DNA from: Listeria cossartiae subsp. cossartiae
Lineage (GTDB): Bacteria; Bacillota; Bacilli; Lactobacillales; Listeriaceae
Reading direction: 5' to 3'
Length of the DNA: 64,000 nt
Assembly (NCBI RefSeq): GCF_014224155.1
Contig: NZ_JAASUI010000001.1
Location: forward strand, 372,001-436,000
In this document: positions 23,612-32,411 of the stretch, in pieces
Layout of the letters: each line of letters begins with the position of its first letter
Numbering within the stretch: position 1 is the first letter of the stretch
The notes under the pieces: generated by a model
Told to the model about the DNA's origin: nothing
The model's input: only the letters and a program-made list of their open reading frames with translations
Database searches by the model: none
Translations under genes and position numbers: made by a program

Positions 23612-25342
23612 TTAACTATGTTTTCTTTTACGGAAAAAGATTGTGGCTATTCCGGCTAGAAGAATACCGATTAAGACGGTGGTTGCCTGATTGGAATCAC
23701 CTGTTCTTGGTAAAGCCTTGTTTACTGGATCGGACACGTTTTTCCCAGGCGTGTTTGCACTCACAGAATCGCCGTCATCACCTGTTTCATTTGGCTTATC
23801 TGGATCTGGCGTCGGTTCTACCGGTTCATCTTCCTCAGCGACCTCTACGGAAATAGTGACTGGATCTGCCTCTATGCCACTTTCGCTCACTGCCTGTAAA
23901 GTGACTGTATATGCTCCAACTTTGTTTAAATCAACGACACTTTCAAAATCGCTTGTTACGGTACTGTCATCACTTGTTTCAGCCATAATATCTAATAAAA
24001 ACTGTTCCTCTGTTACAGCTGATTCTTTCAGATAAGTGATACTTTGCATAGCTGTAATAACAGGGATTTCAAGGATCGTTACCGTCACTTGTTGTGGTGT
24101 TGCTTTTAAACCAGCTGAGTTTTCTGCATTTAACGTAACAGTGTAAACACCCGGCGTATTTAAATCAACGACATCAGTAAAATCACTCGTAACAGGAGCC
24201 TCATCGTCTGTTTCAGCATGAATATCTTCTAAAAATTTTTCTTCTGTAATGGTCGATTGCTCTACATAACTCATCGAAGAGTCACTTGCGATATTCAGCG
24301 TATGTTCCACCGCAAAGTATTGCGTGTACGTCCCGCCAGTTAACGTGTATCTAGTCAAATTAGGCGGCGTTGCATAAGCTCCAGCTGGGTTATTATAACG
24401 AGCATTATATTTCATTTGTTCAATTGAATCAAAGTATTCTTTTGTGATGCCACTAACCGTTATCCCTGTATCATCAATCGTTAGACGCGTGCTAGCAATT
24501 TGTTCGTTATTAAGTGAAAAGAAAGTAGAAGAGCCACTATTAGAAGTTGTAAAAGGAATCACAACACCATCAAAATTAACGCTACGTTCTTTCATTAAGG
24601 CAAATGGAACAAAAATAGTTTGCTTCGTTTCGTCGTAGCTTAACACAGAACTTTTAATTGTACTATTAATTAGCGAAGTCCGGCCGACGTTTTGTCCATG
24701 CGCAGACAAGCTCGTTAATTTGGGGAAATTCTCGATGCCACGGAAATCGTGAACACCACAAAACTGAATATCCAAACTTGTTAGGTTAGGTAATGATTGA
24801 AGCGGCATTATATCGGTAAGCGCATAAACATATCCTAAAGTTAAGGTTGTTAATTGTGGAAGCTTATTTATTTTATCTAATGAGTTATCATTAATGTTAG
24901 TATTGCTTAAATCCATGGTATTTAAGTTTATTAGGCCGTTCAAATCAGGTAGTGAATCATCCGTTAAGTTAGTTCCAGAGATGCTTAACTTATTTAAACT
25001 AGTCATATTCGCTATTAAAGAAAAATCAGTCACACTCGTATTGAACAAAGATAAAGATGTTAAATTGTGAGCAAATTCAAGCCCAGTTAGATCTGTTAAA
25101 GTACTTACATTAATATCAACTAGTTTAATTTTGTCCATTTGTGCCTCGGTAATATCACTTGTGGCAGCTTGTCCTAATAAGCCATTTAGATAGCTTTTTA
25201 AAACAGGATCAGGAATATTCACGATATCCTGTGATTCATTTGTTTCTATATTTTCTTCAGCAAAAGTACTTGTAAAATTAGGTATAGTCAAGGGTGCTAT
25301 TAAAAGAATGCATAAACCAATCTTTATCCCAGTTTTTTTCAT
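23612..25342 (-). CDS. Internalin-like LRR protein with LPXTG anchor, copy 1
   Basis: 576 residues: signal peptide (1-29), cap region, about six internalin-type leucine-rich repeats (LTSLSLFNTSVTDFSLIANM..., about 75-210), inter-repeat region, two Ig-like repeats (VVDLNTPGVYTVTLNAENSAGLKATPQQVTV and a second copy), and a sortase A signal LPRTGDS with a hydrophobic segment and KRKHS tail. AGGAGG lies 9 nt before the ATG. It is a close paralogue of the next gene and is exposed on the wall. Confidence 0.92.
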   Translation of the reverse strand: MKKTGIKIGLCILLIAPLTIPNFTSTFAEENIETNESQDIVNIPDPVLKSYLNGLLGQAATSDITEAQMDKIKLVDINVSTLTDLTGLEFAHNLTSLSLFNTSVTDFSLIANMTSLNKLSISGTNLTDDSLPDLNGLINLNTMDLSNTNINDNSLDKINKLPQLTTLTLGYVYALTDIMPLQSLPNLTSLDIQFCGVHDFRGIENFPKLTSLSAHGQNVGRTSLINSTIKSSVLSYDETKQTIFVPFALMKERSVNFDGVVIPFTTSNSGSSTFFSLNNEQIASTRLTIDDTGITVSGITKEYFDSIEQMKYNARYNNPAGAYATPPNLTRYTLTGGTYTQYFAVEHTLNIASDSSMSYVEQSTITEEKFLEDIHAETDDEAPVTSDFTDVVDLNTPGVYTVTLNAENSAGLKATPQQVTVTILEIPVITAMQSITYLKESAVTEEQFLLDIMAETSDDSTVTSDFESVVDLNKVGAYTVTLQAVSESGIEADPVTISVEVAEEDEPVEPTPDPDKPNETGDDGDSVSANTPGKNVSDPVNKALPRTGDSNQATTVLIGILLAGIATIFFRKRKHS

Positions 25343-25408
25343 GTATGTAATCCTCCTAAAAAATTGGTGCTTAGTACTTCATTATACAAAATTATAGAAT
25401 TTAAAACA

Positions 25409-25434
25409 ATTCCTTTTTTAGTCACATTCTAAAT
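25409..25434 (-). promoter_or_regulatory. Sigma-B-like promoter of internalin copy 1
   Basis: Minus strand ATTTAG, 14 nt, AGGAAT, at the same place as in copy 2 and with much of the surrounding sequence conserved. The -35 has A where sigma-B promoters have G, so it may be weaker. Confidence 0.45.
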
Positions 25435-25467
25435 AAAAAACATATTGAGAGCATGAATGGGAAGGCA

Positions 25468-25505
25468 CAAAAAAACCGCAAAGGAGGAAAACCTCTTTTA
25501 CGGTT
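25468..25505 (-). terminator. Terminator of internalin copy 2
   Basis: Minus strand AACCGTAAAAGAGG pairs with CCTCCTTTGCGGTT, followed by a T-run. Confidence 0.85.
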
Positions 25506-25510
25506 CGGGT

Positions 25511-27256
25511 TTAGCTATGTTTTCTTTTACGGAAAATGCTAATGGCTACTCCTGCGAGAATAATTCCGATTAATACAGTAGTTGCAGAGCTTTCGTCACC
25601 GGTGTAAGGAAGGGTGGCTTTTGTATCGCTAGTTGTAGGATCTGCTGAGTTTTCCGAATTAGCAGATTGACCATTTTCATTTGGAACATTAGGATTATCT
25701 GGGTCAGGTGTTGGATTTGGTCCTGGTGGGGTAGGTGGTTCATCGCCCGCTATCACATTTACAGTGACAGTGATAGGATCCGCTTCTACACCATCCGCAC
25801 TAACCGCACGCAACGTAACAGTATAGGTTCCAACTTTAGTTAAATCAACCACACTAGTGAAATCACTTGTTACTTCGCTACCATCACTCGCTGTAGCAGA
25901 AATATCTCGTAAAAATTGTTCCGCGGTTTTCGTCGTTCCTTTTGAATAAGTGATTGTTTTATCGGCTGTAATGATGGGTTTTTCAAGGATGGTTACGGTA
26001 ACTTGTGTCGGTGTTGCTTTTAAACCAGCAGCGTTTTCGGCATTTAGCGTAACCGTATAAACGCCAGGTGTGTTCAAATCAACTACGCTATCAAAATCAC
26101 TCGTAACTGGGGTACCGTCATCTGTTTCAGCATGGATATCTTGTAAAAATTGTTCTTCTGTAACAGTCGTTTTTTCCGTGTAGCTTATGGCAGAATCATT
26201 AGTAATCGTAAGCGTGTGATCGACGTTGAAAGATTGACGATAGGTTCCGCCTGATACGGAATAGTTAGCAAAACTAGGCGGTGTTGCGTAACTACCAGCG
26301 GGATTATTATAAAGCGCATTATAATACATGGTTTCAATGGAATCAAAGTACGCTTTTGTTACTCCGCTAACGGTTATTCCCGTATTATCAATGCTCAAAC
26401 GAGTGCCATTAATTTGTTCGTCATTTAGCGCAAAGATAGTAGACGAACCACTACTTGAAGTTGTAAAAGGAAACGCAACGCCGTCAAAGTTAACCCCTCG
26501 TCCAATCATTAAAGAGAATGGAACGAAAAGTGTTTGATTAGCTTCATCGTATGTTAATGCGGAACTTTTAATGGTACTTTCGATTGGAACACTACGCCCG
26601 ACATTTTGTCCGTATGCAGATAGATTAGTTAATTTTGGAAAAGTATCAATCCCACGAAAGTCATTCACTCCGCAAAATTGAACAAATAGAGTAGTTAGAT
26701 TAGGCATGGATTTGAGAGGCATTAGATTAGTAATCGCATAATTACTGTCTAAGTTTAAGTAAGTAACGTTAGGGAGTTTATTTATTTTAGTTAAGGAGTT
26801 GTTATCTAATTTACCAGGGCTTAAATTGAGGTTGGTTACATTTACTAAGCCATTTAAATCAGGTAGTGAACTATCAGTCAAATTGTTTCCCGAAATACTA
26901 AGATTCGTCAAACTTGGGATGTTAGCGACGATAGAGTAGTCAGTCACACCAGTGCTAGATAATCGCAAAACGGATAAGTTATGCGCATAATCGAGTCCGG
27001 TTAAATCGGTTAAACTAGCATTGTTAATAGTGACCTCAGTGATTGTATCCATTTGAGCTTCGGTAATATCACTTGTACTCGCTTGACCTAAAAGCCCATT
27101 TAGATAGCTTTTTAAAACAGGATCGGGAATATTTACGACATCTTGTGCTGCTTTTGCGTCAATCGTTTCTTCTGCAAATGTATGCGTAGAAATTGGTATA
27201 GTAAGTGGAGCCATCAAAAGAATACATAAACCAATTTTTAGTCCAATTTTTCTCAT
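25511..27256 (-). CDS. Internalin-like LRR protein with LPXTG anchor, copy 2 (lmo0610-like)
   Basis: 581 residues with the same layout as copy 1: signal peptide, VNIPDPVLKSYLNGLLGQA cap, LRRs (about 70-205), two Ig-like repeats, a proline-rich spacer (PPTPPGPNPTPDPD) and the sorting signal LPYTGDE. The start at 27256 is chosen for GGAGG 9 nt upstream; the open frame extends 6 codons. From memory the EGD-e orthologue lmo0610 belongs to the sigma-B regulon, which the upstream motif supports. Confidence 0.93.
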   Translation of the reverse strand: MRKIGLKIGLCILLMAPLTIPISTHTFAEETIDAKAAQDVVNIPDPVLKSYLNGLLGQASTSDITEAQMDTITEVTINNASLTDLTGLDYAHNLSVLRLSSTGVTDYSIVANIPSLTNLSISGNNLTDSSLPDLNGLVNVTNLNLSPGKLDNNSLTKINKLPNVTYLNLDSNYAITNLMPLKSMPNLTTLFVQFCGVNDFRGIDTFPKLTNLSAYGQNVGRSVPIESTIKSSALTYDEANQTLFVPFSLMIGRGVNFDGVAFPFTTSSSGSSTIFALNDEQINGTRLSIDNTGITVSGVTKAYFDSIETMYYNALYNNPAGSYATPPSFANYSVSGGTYRQSFNVDHTLTITNDSAISYTEKTTVTEEQFLQDIHAETDDGTPVTSDFDSVVDLNTPGVYTVTLNAENAAGLKATPTQVTVTILEKPIITADKTITYSKGTTKTAEQFLRDISATASDGSEVTSDFTSVVDLTKVGTYTVTLRAVSADGVEADPITVTVNVIAGDEPPTPPGPNPTPDPDNPNVPNENGQSANSENSADPTTSDTKATLPYTGDESSATTVLIGIILAGVAISIFRKRKHS

Positions 27257-27313
27257 GAGTTTAAGCCTCCTCAAAAATTAACAATGATTCTATTTTTATA
27301 CACATTTTAAACA

Positions 27314-27339
27314 ATTCCTCTTTTAGCATCATTCTAAAC
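27314..27339 (-). promoter_or_regulatory. Sigma-B-like promoter of internalin copy 2
   Basis: Minus strand GTTTAG, 14 nt, AGGAAT resembles the sigma-B consensus GTTTWA-N13-15-GGGWAT. It lies about 60 nt before the start codon. Confidence 0.6.
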
Positions 27340-27361
27340 AAAAGTATTAACGAGAATCGCA

Positions 27362-27400
27362 CAAAAAAACCGTGAAAGAGAATAAGCTCTTTCACGGTTT
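27362..27400 (-). terminator. Terminator of the azoreductase gene
   Basis: Perfect stem AACCGTGAAAGAG / CTCTTTCACGGTT with flanking A- and T-runs. Confidence 0.87.
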
Positions 27401-27408
27401 TGAATTAA

Positions 27409-28035
27409 TTAAAAGATTTTAGCTAACTCAACTGCTTCTTTTGCTCCAGCAGAGATAATGTCTTTTGCTTGGTCAGGTTTTGCGTTGTGTCCTTCAACGA
27501 TAACCATTTCTGGTTCAGAGATGCCGAAGTGAGCTAATACATTTTTTACGTAGCTCAAGGACATTTCAAAGCTTTGCATTGGGCCATCAGAATAAATACC
27601 ACCGCGAGCGTTAAGTAGGGCGATTTTTTTATCAGCCACTAAGCCTACAGGACCGTTTGCAGTATATTTGAACGTTTTGCCTGCTTGATTTAAATAGAAT
27701 AAGTACGTTAAAAATTGGGCTGGAATGCTGAAATTCCAAAGTGGGAACGCCATCACGATTTTGTCAGCAGCTAAAAATTGATCTAAGTAGCTATTCGCAA
27801 TATCTGCTAAGCGTTTTTCGTCTGGACTTAATGTTTCACCAGCTGCTTCTTTATGTAATCCACTCATCATTGTTACATCATAATAAGGTAGATCCGCTTC
27901 AAATAAATCTAATTCTGTTACATTATCGTCCGGATGGGACTTTTTGTATTCAGTTAGGAAAATTTCGTATAGTGCCACGCTGACTGAGCGTTCGGCAGGT
28001 AAACCATTTGCTTTGATGAAAAGTACGTTTGTCAT
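27409..28035 (-). CDS. azoR: FMN-dependent NADH:quinone oxidoreductase / azoreductase
   Basis: 208 residues, flavodoxin-like AzoR family: an N-terminal strand with the SVSVALYEIFL FMN-phosphate region, AFPLWNFSIPAQFLTYL (about 100) and LLNARGGIYSDGP (about 146). It reduces quinones and azo compounds. GGAGG lies 9 nt before the ATG. It is divergent from a MarR gene and a quinone-type oxidoreductase, the usual setting for electrophile-responsive detoxification. Confidence 0.9.
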   Translation of the reverse strand: MTNVLFIKANGLPAERSVSVALYEIFLTEYKKSHPDDNVTELDLFEADLPYYDVTMMSGLHKEAAGETLSPDEKRLADIANSYLDQFLAADKIVMAFPLWNFSIPAQFLTYLFYLNQAGKTFKYTANGPVGLVADKKIALLNARGGIYSDGPMQSFEMSLSYVKNVLAHFGISEPEMVIVEGHNAKPDQAKDIISAGAKEAVELAKIF

Positions 28036-28148
28036 TACATCTTGCCTCCATTTTAAATTAAATTATCTATTAAGTGTAGCGTATTTTGCCTATTAACGGC
28101 AAGTAAATTGCTTACAAAAAATTAGCCGCTAATATTTGAGCAGATATT

Positions 28149-28202
28149 TTGTGCTTTTGGAAAGGAAGCGTATAATAGTTGATATATCATTTGACATGTC
28201 AA
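28149..28202 (+). promoter_or_regulatory. Promoter with two palindromes upstream of the MarR gene
   Basis: TTGTGC, 16 nt, TATAAT (28171-28176), followed by the perfect palindromes TGATATATCA (28180-28189) and TTGACATGTCAA (28191-28202). They cover the transcription start and are probable MarR operators. Confidence 0.6.
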
Positions 28203-28219
28203 CTATGGAGGTGGAAACG

Positions 28220-28660
28220 CTGAAACCATGTACAGAACGATCCGAATTACTTTACCGGATGCACTTGTTGTCTAAGGAAATTAGCCATGTGTTTGAACAA
28301 CAAACGAATATGAGTTTTACGAAAGTGGAGATTTTATTTCATATTCAACAAACACCCGGCCAGAGTCAAAACCGACTACGAGAAAAGCTTTATATCGATT
28401 CGGCGAGTATCACCCGCCATTTAAAGCGAATGGAAGAGCAAGGACTTATCGTTCGGAAAAAGCAAGACGAGAACAAACGCTATACGTATTTGTTTTTAAC
28501 ACCAGCTGGCGAGGCGGAACTAGCTTCCTTACTCTTGGAAAAAGAAAAATTCCAGCAAGCAGCTTTAGAGGCATTTTCAGAAGAAGAAGTGAGTGCGTTA
28601 CTTAAATCAGTCACAAAAATGATGAATAATGTAGAGAAAATGGAGGAGAAGTTAAAATGA
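28220..28660 (+). CDS. MarR family transcriptional regulator
   Basis: 146 residues with a winged helix (GQSQNRLREKLYIDSASITRHLKRMEEQGLIVRKKQDENKRYTYLFLT). The start is uncertain: CTG at 28220 has GGAGG exactly 8 nt upstream, whereas the ATGs at 28196 and 28205 and the TTG at 28136 lie inside or before the operator and have no ribosome site. It overlaps the next gene by 4 nt and probably represses both it and itself. Confidence 0.85.
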   Translation: MKPCTERSELLYRMHLLSKEISHVFEQQTNMSFTKVEILFHIQQTPGQSQNRLREKLYIDSASITRHLKRMEEQGLIVRKKQDENKRYTYLFLTPAGEAELASLLLEKEKFQQAALEAFSEEEVSALLKSVTKMMNNVEKMEEKLK

Positions 28661-29598
28661 AAGCAGTTGTAATTGAAAATTATGGTGGCAAAGAAGAGTT
28701 GAAAGAAAAAGAAGTAGCAATGCCAAAAGCGGGTAAAAATCAAGTGATTGTCAAAGAAGCAGCGACATCAATTAACCCGATTGACTGGAAACTTCGCGAA
28801 GGTTACTTAAAACAAATGATGGACTGGGAATTCCCGATTATTTTAGGCTGGGACGTAGCAGGTGTTATTTCAGAAGTTGGTGAAGGCGTTACAGATTGGA
28901 AAGTCGGCGATGAAGTATTTGCCCGCCCTGAAACAACGCGTTTTGGTACGTATGCTGAATATACAGCGGTAGATGACCACTTACTTGCACCACTTCCAGA
29001 TGGGATTAGTTTTGAAGAAGCGGCATCGATTCCACTTGCAGGCTTAACTGCATGGCAGGCATTATTCGATCACGCGAAACTACAAAAAGGGGAAAAAGTC
29101 TTAATCCATGCTGGTGCTGGCGGCGTTGGAACACTGGCGATTCAGCTTGCAAAACATGCTGGAGCAGAAGTAATCACAACAGCTAGTGCGAAAAACCATG
29201 AACTACTTAAATCACTTGGCGCAGACCAAGTCATTGATTATAAAGAAGTTAATTTTAAAGATGTCCTTTCTGATATCGATGTCGTGTTTGATACAATGGG
29301 CGGTCAAATCGAAACAGATAGCTATGATGTATTAAAAGAAGGAACAGGGCGTTTAGTTAGTATCGTTGGTATTTCCAATGAAGAACGTGCGAAAGAAAAA
29401 AATGTAACAGCAACTGGAATTTGGCTTCAACCAAACGGCGAACAATTGAAAGAACTAGGCAAATTGCTTGCTGATAAAACGGTTAAACCAATCGTTGGCG
29501 CAACTTTCCCATTCTCTGAAAAAGGTGTTTTTGACGCACATGCATTAAGCGAAACACACCATGCGGTAGGAAAAATAGTCATTTCATTTAATAAATAA
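28657..29598 (+). CDS. NADP-dependent quinone/zinc-type oxidoreductase (MDR family)
   Basis: 313 residues, medium-chain dehydrogenase fold: catalytic domain (INPIDWKLREG, GWDVAGVI), and a Rossmann motif HAGAGGVGTLAIQLAKHAGA (about 148-167). The structural-zinc cysteines are missing, as in quinone oxidoreductases. It is co-transcribed with the MarR gene through an ATGA overlap. A role in reductive detoxification is likely. Confidence 0.92.
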   Translation: MKAVVIENYGGKEELKEKEVAMPKAGKNQVIVKEAATSINPIDWKLREGYLKQMMDWEFPIILGWDVAGVISEVGEGVTDWKVGDEVFARPETTRFGTYAEYTAVDDHLLAPLPDGISFEEAASIPLAGLTAWQALFDHAKLQKGEKVLIHAGAGGVGTLAIQLAKHAGAEVITTASAKNHELLKSLGADQVIDYKEVNFKDVLSDIDVVFDTMGGQIETDSYDVLKEGTGRLVSIVGISNEERAKEKNVTATGIWLQPNGEQLKELGKLLADKTVKPIVGATFPFSEKGVFDAHALSETHHAVGKIVISFNK

Positions 29599-29608
29599 GA
29601 TTTTCGAG

Positions 29609-29636
29609 AAGCTAGATGCTATCATCTAGCTTTTTT
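29609..29636 (+). terminator. Terminator of the MarR-oxidoreductase operon
   Basis: GCTAGATG / CATCTAGC stem followed by six T. Confidence 0.85.
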
Positions 29637-29696
29637 GGTTGTTTGCTGGAACAAGGCAGATGGGCTATAATAGCAAAAAAAGGTGGGACGGGGATT

Positions 29697-29939
29697 TCAG
29701 TCTTCGATAAGAAAGGCAAGGTCACTCGCTACTTCAAAATCACTAAGTTGTTTCGCGATAATATCCGCACCAGTGTTAAGAAAGAGAGCCATTTGACTGA
29801 GCGTGCGGAGACTAATGTCAGAAGTGCGAATATCTTTGTCGATAAGCTTCTGCAAAGTGCCTTTTTTTAAGCGAGTATTTGATTCGATATCAGTGGCAGT
29901 AATGTGATTATTTGCTAACAATTGTTCAATCGGATGCAT
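29697..29939 (-). CDS. Small XRE-like helix-turn-helix protein
   Basis: 80 residues. LLANNHITATDIESNTRLKKGTLQKL has the helix-turn-helix cadence of Cro/cI-type domains, followed by RTLSQMALFLNTGADII. GAGGTG precedes two adjacent ATG codons; the second (29939) has the better spacing. It stands alone between the oxidoreductase and the GDPD gene. Target unknown. Confidence 0.7.
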   Translation of the reverse strand: MHPIEQLLANNHITATDIESNTRLKKGTLQKLIDKDIRTSDISLRTLSQMALFLNTGADIIAKQLSDFEVASDLAFLIED

Positions 29940-30044
29940 CATTTCACCTCGTTTCAATAGTTAACTTTATGAATTAATTATAACTAAATTTGCTTCTTGG
30001 ATAAACTATAAAGCCTTGAAAATTGAACAAAAAGGGAGAAGCAA

Positions 30045-31796
30045 ATGAGCGATTTAAAAGACAGTTTTAAAGTTTTGTATCAATTTAAAACAGATTATCT
30101 TAAAGTAACCTTATTATTAACAATCTTGCAGGCATTTGTGATTGGACCATTTATTTATTATTTCTTTTTCTTTATTCTCCGGATTATCGGAGTACCAGGT
30201 ATTACAGACGCAAACCTAGGGGAAGTTTTTTCAAGTCCAGTTGCTGTTGTGATGCTGCTGATTTTAGCCTTACTCATTTTATTGTTTGTATATTATGAAC
30301 TGGGTTTCTTCATAATGATGGCGATTTATCAGCTACGAGGGGAAAGCTATACCGTTCTCAAAATCATCCAGAGACTGAACCTAAAAGCGAAGTATTTCCT
30401 TAGCTATCAAGCAATTTATTTTCTGCTATATTTCTTTTTACTTTTGCCGATTGCTGGATTATCATTACCAATTACGATTACAGAAAATCTCTATTTACCG
30501 CATTTTATTACAGATGAACTAATGAAAACGACGACGGGAACGTGGCTGTATGTTATCGCAATCGCGCTTATTTTCTACATTAGCGCTAGACTGGTGTTTG
30601 CTTTACCATATTTCATTGAAAACAAATCACTTAAAATAAGCGGAGCCATCCGAAAAAGTTGGCAATACCCGCAAAAACGCTTATTTCTCATGCTGTTAAA
30701 ATGGTTTTTAATTATTGTAGCGATGGGCTTTTTAGCTTCTATTATTGCAACGGTTATTATGTTACCGCTACTCTTGATAGAAAAAATAACGCCGGGAATT
30801 GCGATAGTTATAGCTGGCGTTACTTTAACAATACTTCAAGTGATGGGCTTTTTTGTGGCGGGGATTTTCCAAGGAATCATTGCGCAGTTATTAGTGAAAA
30901 ATGCCTTTAATATAGAAAGACAACCGGTTTCTTCGGCACGTAGCCAATTTCCACATAAAAAACGATTTTTCTTTGTTGGGATACTCGTTTTCCTTGTTTT
31001 TAGCAGCTTTAATATTTATGCAGTGAACGCGACTTTATATGAGCCGAATACGAAAATAATTGCTCACCGCGGTGATACTATGAATGCTGTTGAAAATACG
31101 GTGGAAGCCATCGAGTCAGCGGCAAAGGCTGGGGCAGATTATAGCGAAATTGATATTCAAGAAACCAAAGACCATCAGTTTGTCGTCTTTCACGATATGA
31201 CACTGAGAAGGCTAGCTGGAAGTTCTAAGCGAGTAGCGGATATGACATTAAAAGAATTGCAACAAACCAAAATAACTAGTGGCGATTATTCATCCCACAT
31301 AGCTTCTTTTGATGAAGTTATCAAGACGGCGAACAAGAATAAGATAGATTTACTGGTGGAAGTGAAGTTACACGGCGGGGAATCAAGCGATATGGTAGAA
31401 CGACTTGTCAGCCTATTAAAGAAAGAAAAAGTAACCGATAAATATTTAGTTCAATCGTTGAGTCAACCTATTATGGAGGAAATAGAACAAGCAGATCCGA
31501 CATTGAAAACTGGTATCATTTTAGCACTGAACATCGGAAACTTACCAAAAACATCAGCCGATTTTATTGTTTTAGAGGATTTTTCTATCAATAAACGATT
31601 ACTGAAACAAGCGAAACAAAACAATAAAATGGTGTTCGTTTGGACGGTAAATAAAGAAAAATTAATGCAAATGTATTTACGGAAAAATGTCGATGGAATT
31701 ATCACCAATTATCCTAAAAAGGCGATAGAGCTTAGGGAGTCATTTAGCGAAAATGATTCTTTGCGAAGTCGAATCGAGAATAGATTAGGATTTTAA
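30045..31796 (+). CDS. Membrane-anchored glycerophosphodiester phosphodiesterase
   Basis: 583 residues: N-terminal membrane domain with about seven helices (1-325) and a C-terminal GDPD domain with IIAHRGD (about 341-347), EIDIQETKDHQFVVFHD and LLVEVKLHG, which supply the catalytic His/Glu/Asp set. It likely hydrolyses glycerophosphodiesters outside the membrane. AAGGGAG precedes the ATG. Confidence 0.92.
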   Translation: MSDLKDSFKVLYQFKTDYLKVTLLLTILQAFVIGPFIYYFFFFILRIIGVPGITDANLGEVFSSPVAVVMLLILALLILLFVYYELGFFIMMAIYQLRGESYTVLKIIQRLNLKAKYFLSYQAIYFLLYFFLLLPIAGLSLPITITENLYLPHFITDELMKTTTGTWLYVIAIALIFYISARLVFALPYFIENKSLKISGAIRKSWQYPQKRLFLMLLKWFLIIVAMGFLASIIATVIMLPLLLIEKITPGIAIVIAGVTLTILQVMGFFVAGIFQGIIAQLLVKNAFNIERQPVSSARSQFPHKKRFFFVGILVFLVFSSFNIYAVNATLYEPNTKIIAHRGDTMNAVENTVEAIESAAKAGADYSEIDIQETKDHQFVVFHDMTLRRLAGSSKRVADMTLKELQQTKITSGDYSSHIASFDEVIKTANKNKIDLLVEVKLHGGESSDMVERLVSLLKKEKVTDKYLVQSLSQPIMEEIEQADPTLKTGIILALNIGNLPKTSADFIVLEDFSINKRLLKQAKQNNKMVFVWTVNKEKLMQMYLRKNVDGIITNYPKKAIELRESFSENDSLRSRIENRLGF

Positions 31797-31802
31797 ATAA
31801 AA

Positions 31803-31831
31803 AAAAGCCGCAAACAGTGATTGTTTGCGGG
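31803..31831. terminator. Bidirectional terminator
   Basis: GCCGCAAACA / TGTTTGCGGGC stem, with a strong T-run on the minus strand and a weaker tail on the plus strand. Confidence 0.8.
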
Positions 31832-31837
31832 CAATTC

Positions 31838-32332
31838 TTATTTTAACTCAAATGATTTTTTAACAGAGTTTTTGCTGAAGCTGATTAATTCTTTTGCTTC
31901 TACATCGACTTTGTTTTGGGTATCTTGTAGTTTGTAAAGTTCGGTTACTTCTAAAGTCCCACCAGGTTGTACGTCTTTTTCAGAGCCACCCATACTAGCA
32001 TCAGCTGATACGGTTGTTTCTAGCTGAGTACTATTTTGGAATGCTTGTTGATCAATAGCTACCATGAAAGAAATATTTTCTTTACTGTTATTCGTGAATT
32101 TAGTTTTAATTGCGATAGCATCGTTCCCTTCAAAATCCTTAACTACTTCTGAACTAAGAATTTCTACTTTGTAATCCCCAAGTTCATTGGAATCTGTTTT
32201 CTTTTTCGTCTCGGCTTTTGCTGTTTCTGTTTTTTCTGTGCTTGCTTTATCCTCAGTCCCACCACATGCAGTTAGTGCTAGGGCAAAAGTAACAATCCCC
32301 ATTAATAATAAAACGCTTTTCAATTTTTTCAT
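31838..32332 (-). CDS. Lipoprotein, DUF5067-like
   Basis: 164 residues: type II signal peptide with lipobox LTAC (Cys23), a Lys/Glu/Thr-rich linker, and a C-terminal domain with NDAIAIKTKFTNNSKENISF and PGGTLEVTELYKL, the pattern of DUF4352/DUF5067 immunoglobulin-like lipoproteins. Surface-located; function unknown. GGAGAGAA precedes the ATG. Confidence 0.85.
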   Translation of the reverse strand: MKKLKSVLLLMGIVTFALALTACGGTEDKASTEKTETAKAETKKKTDSNELGDYKVEILSSEVVKDFEGNDAIAIKTKFTNNSKENISFMVAIDQQAFQNSTQLETTVSADASMGGSEKDVQPGGTLEVTELYKLQDTQNKVDVEAKELISFSKNSVKKSFELK

Positions 32333-32411
32333 TTTCTTCTCTCCTTCATCTTTTATCTGTTTCTATTAGACCATGCGAAGAGAATAAAAGTCCTATGCAG
32401 TGGGCATAGGA

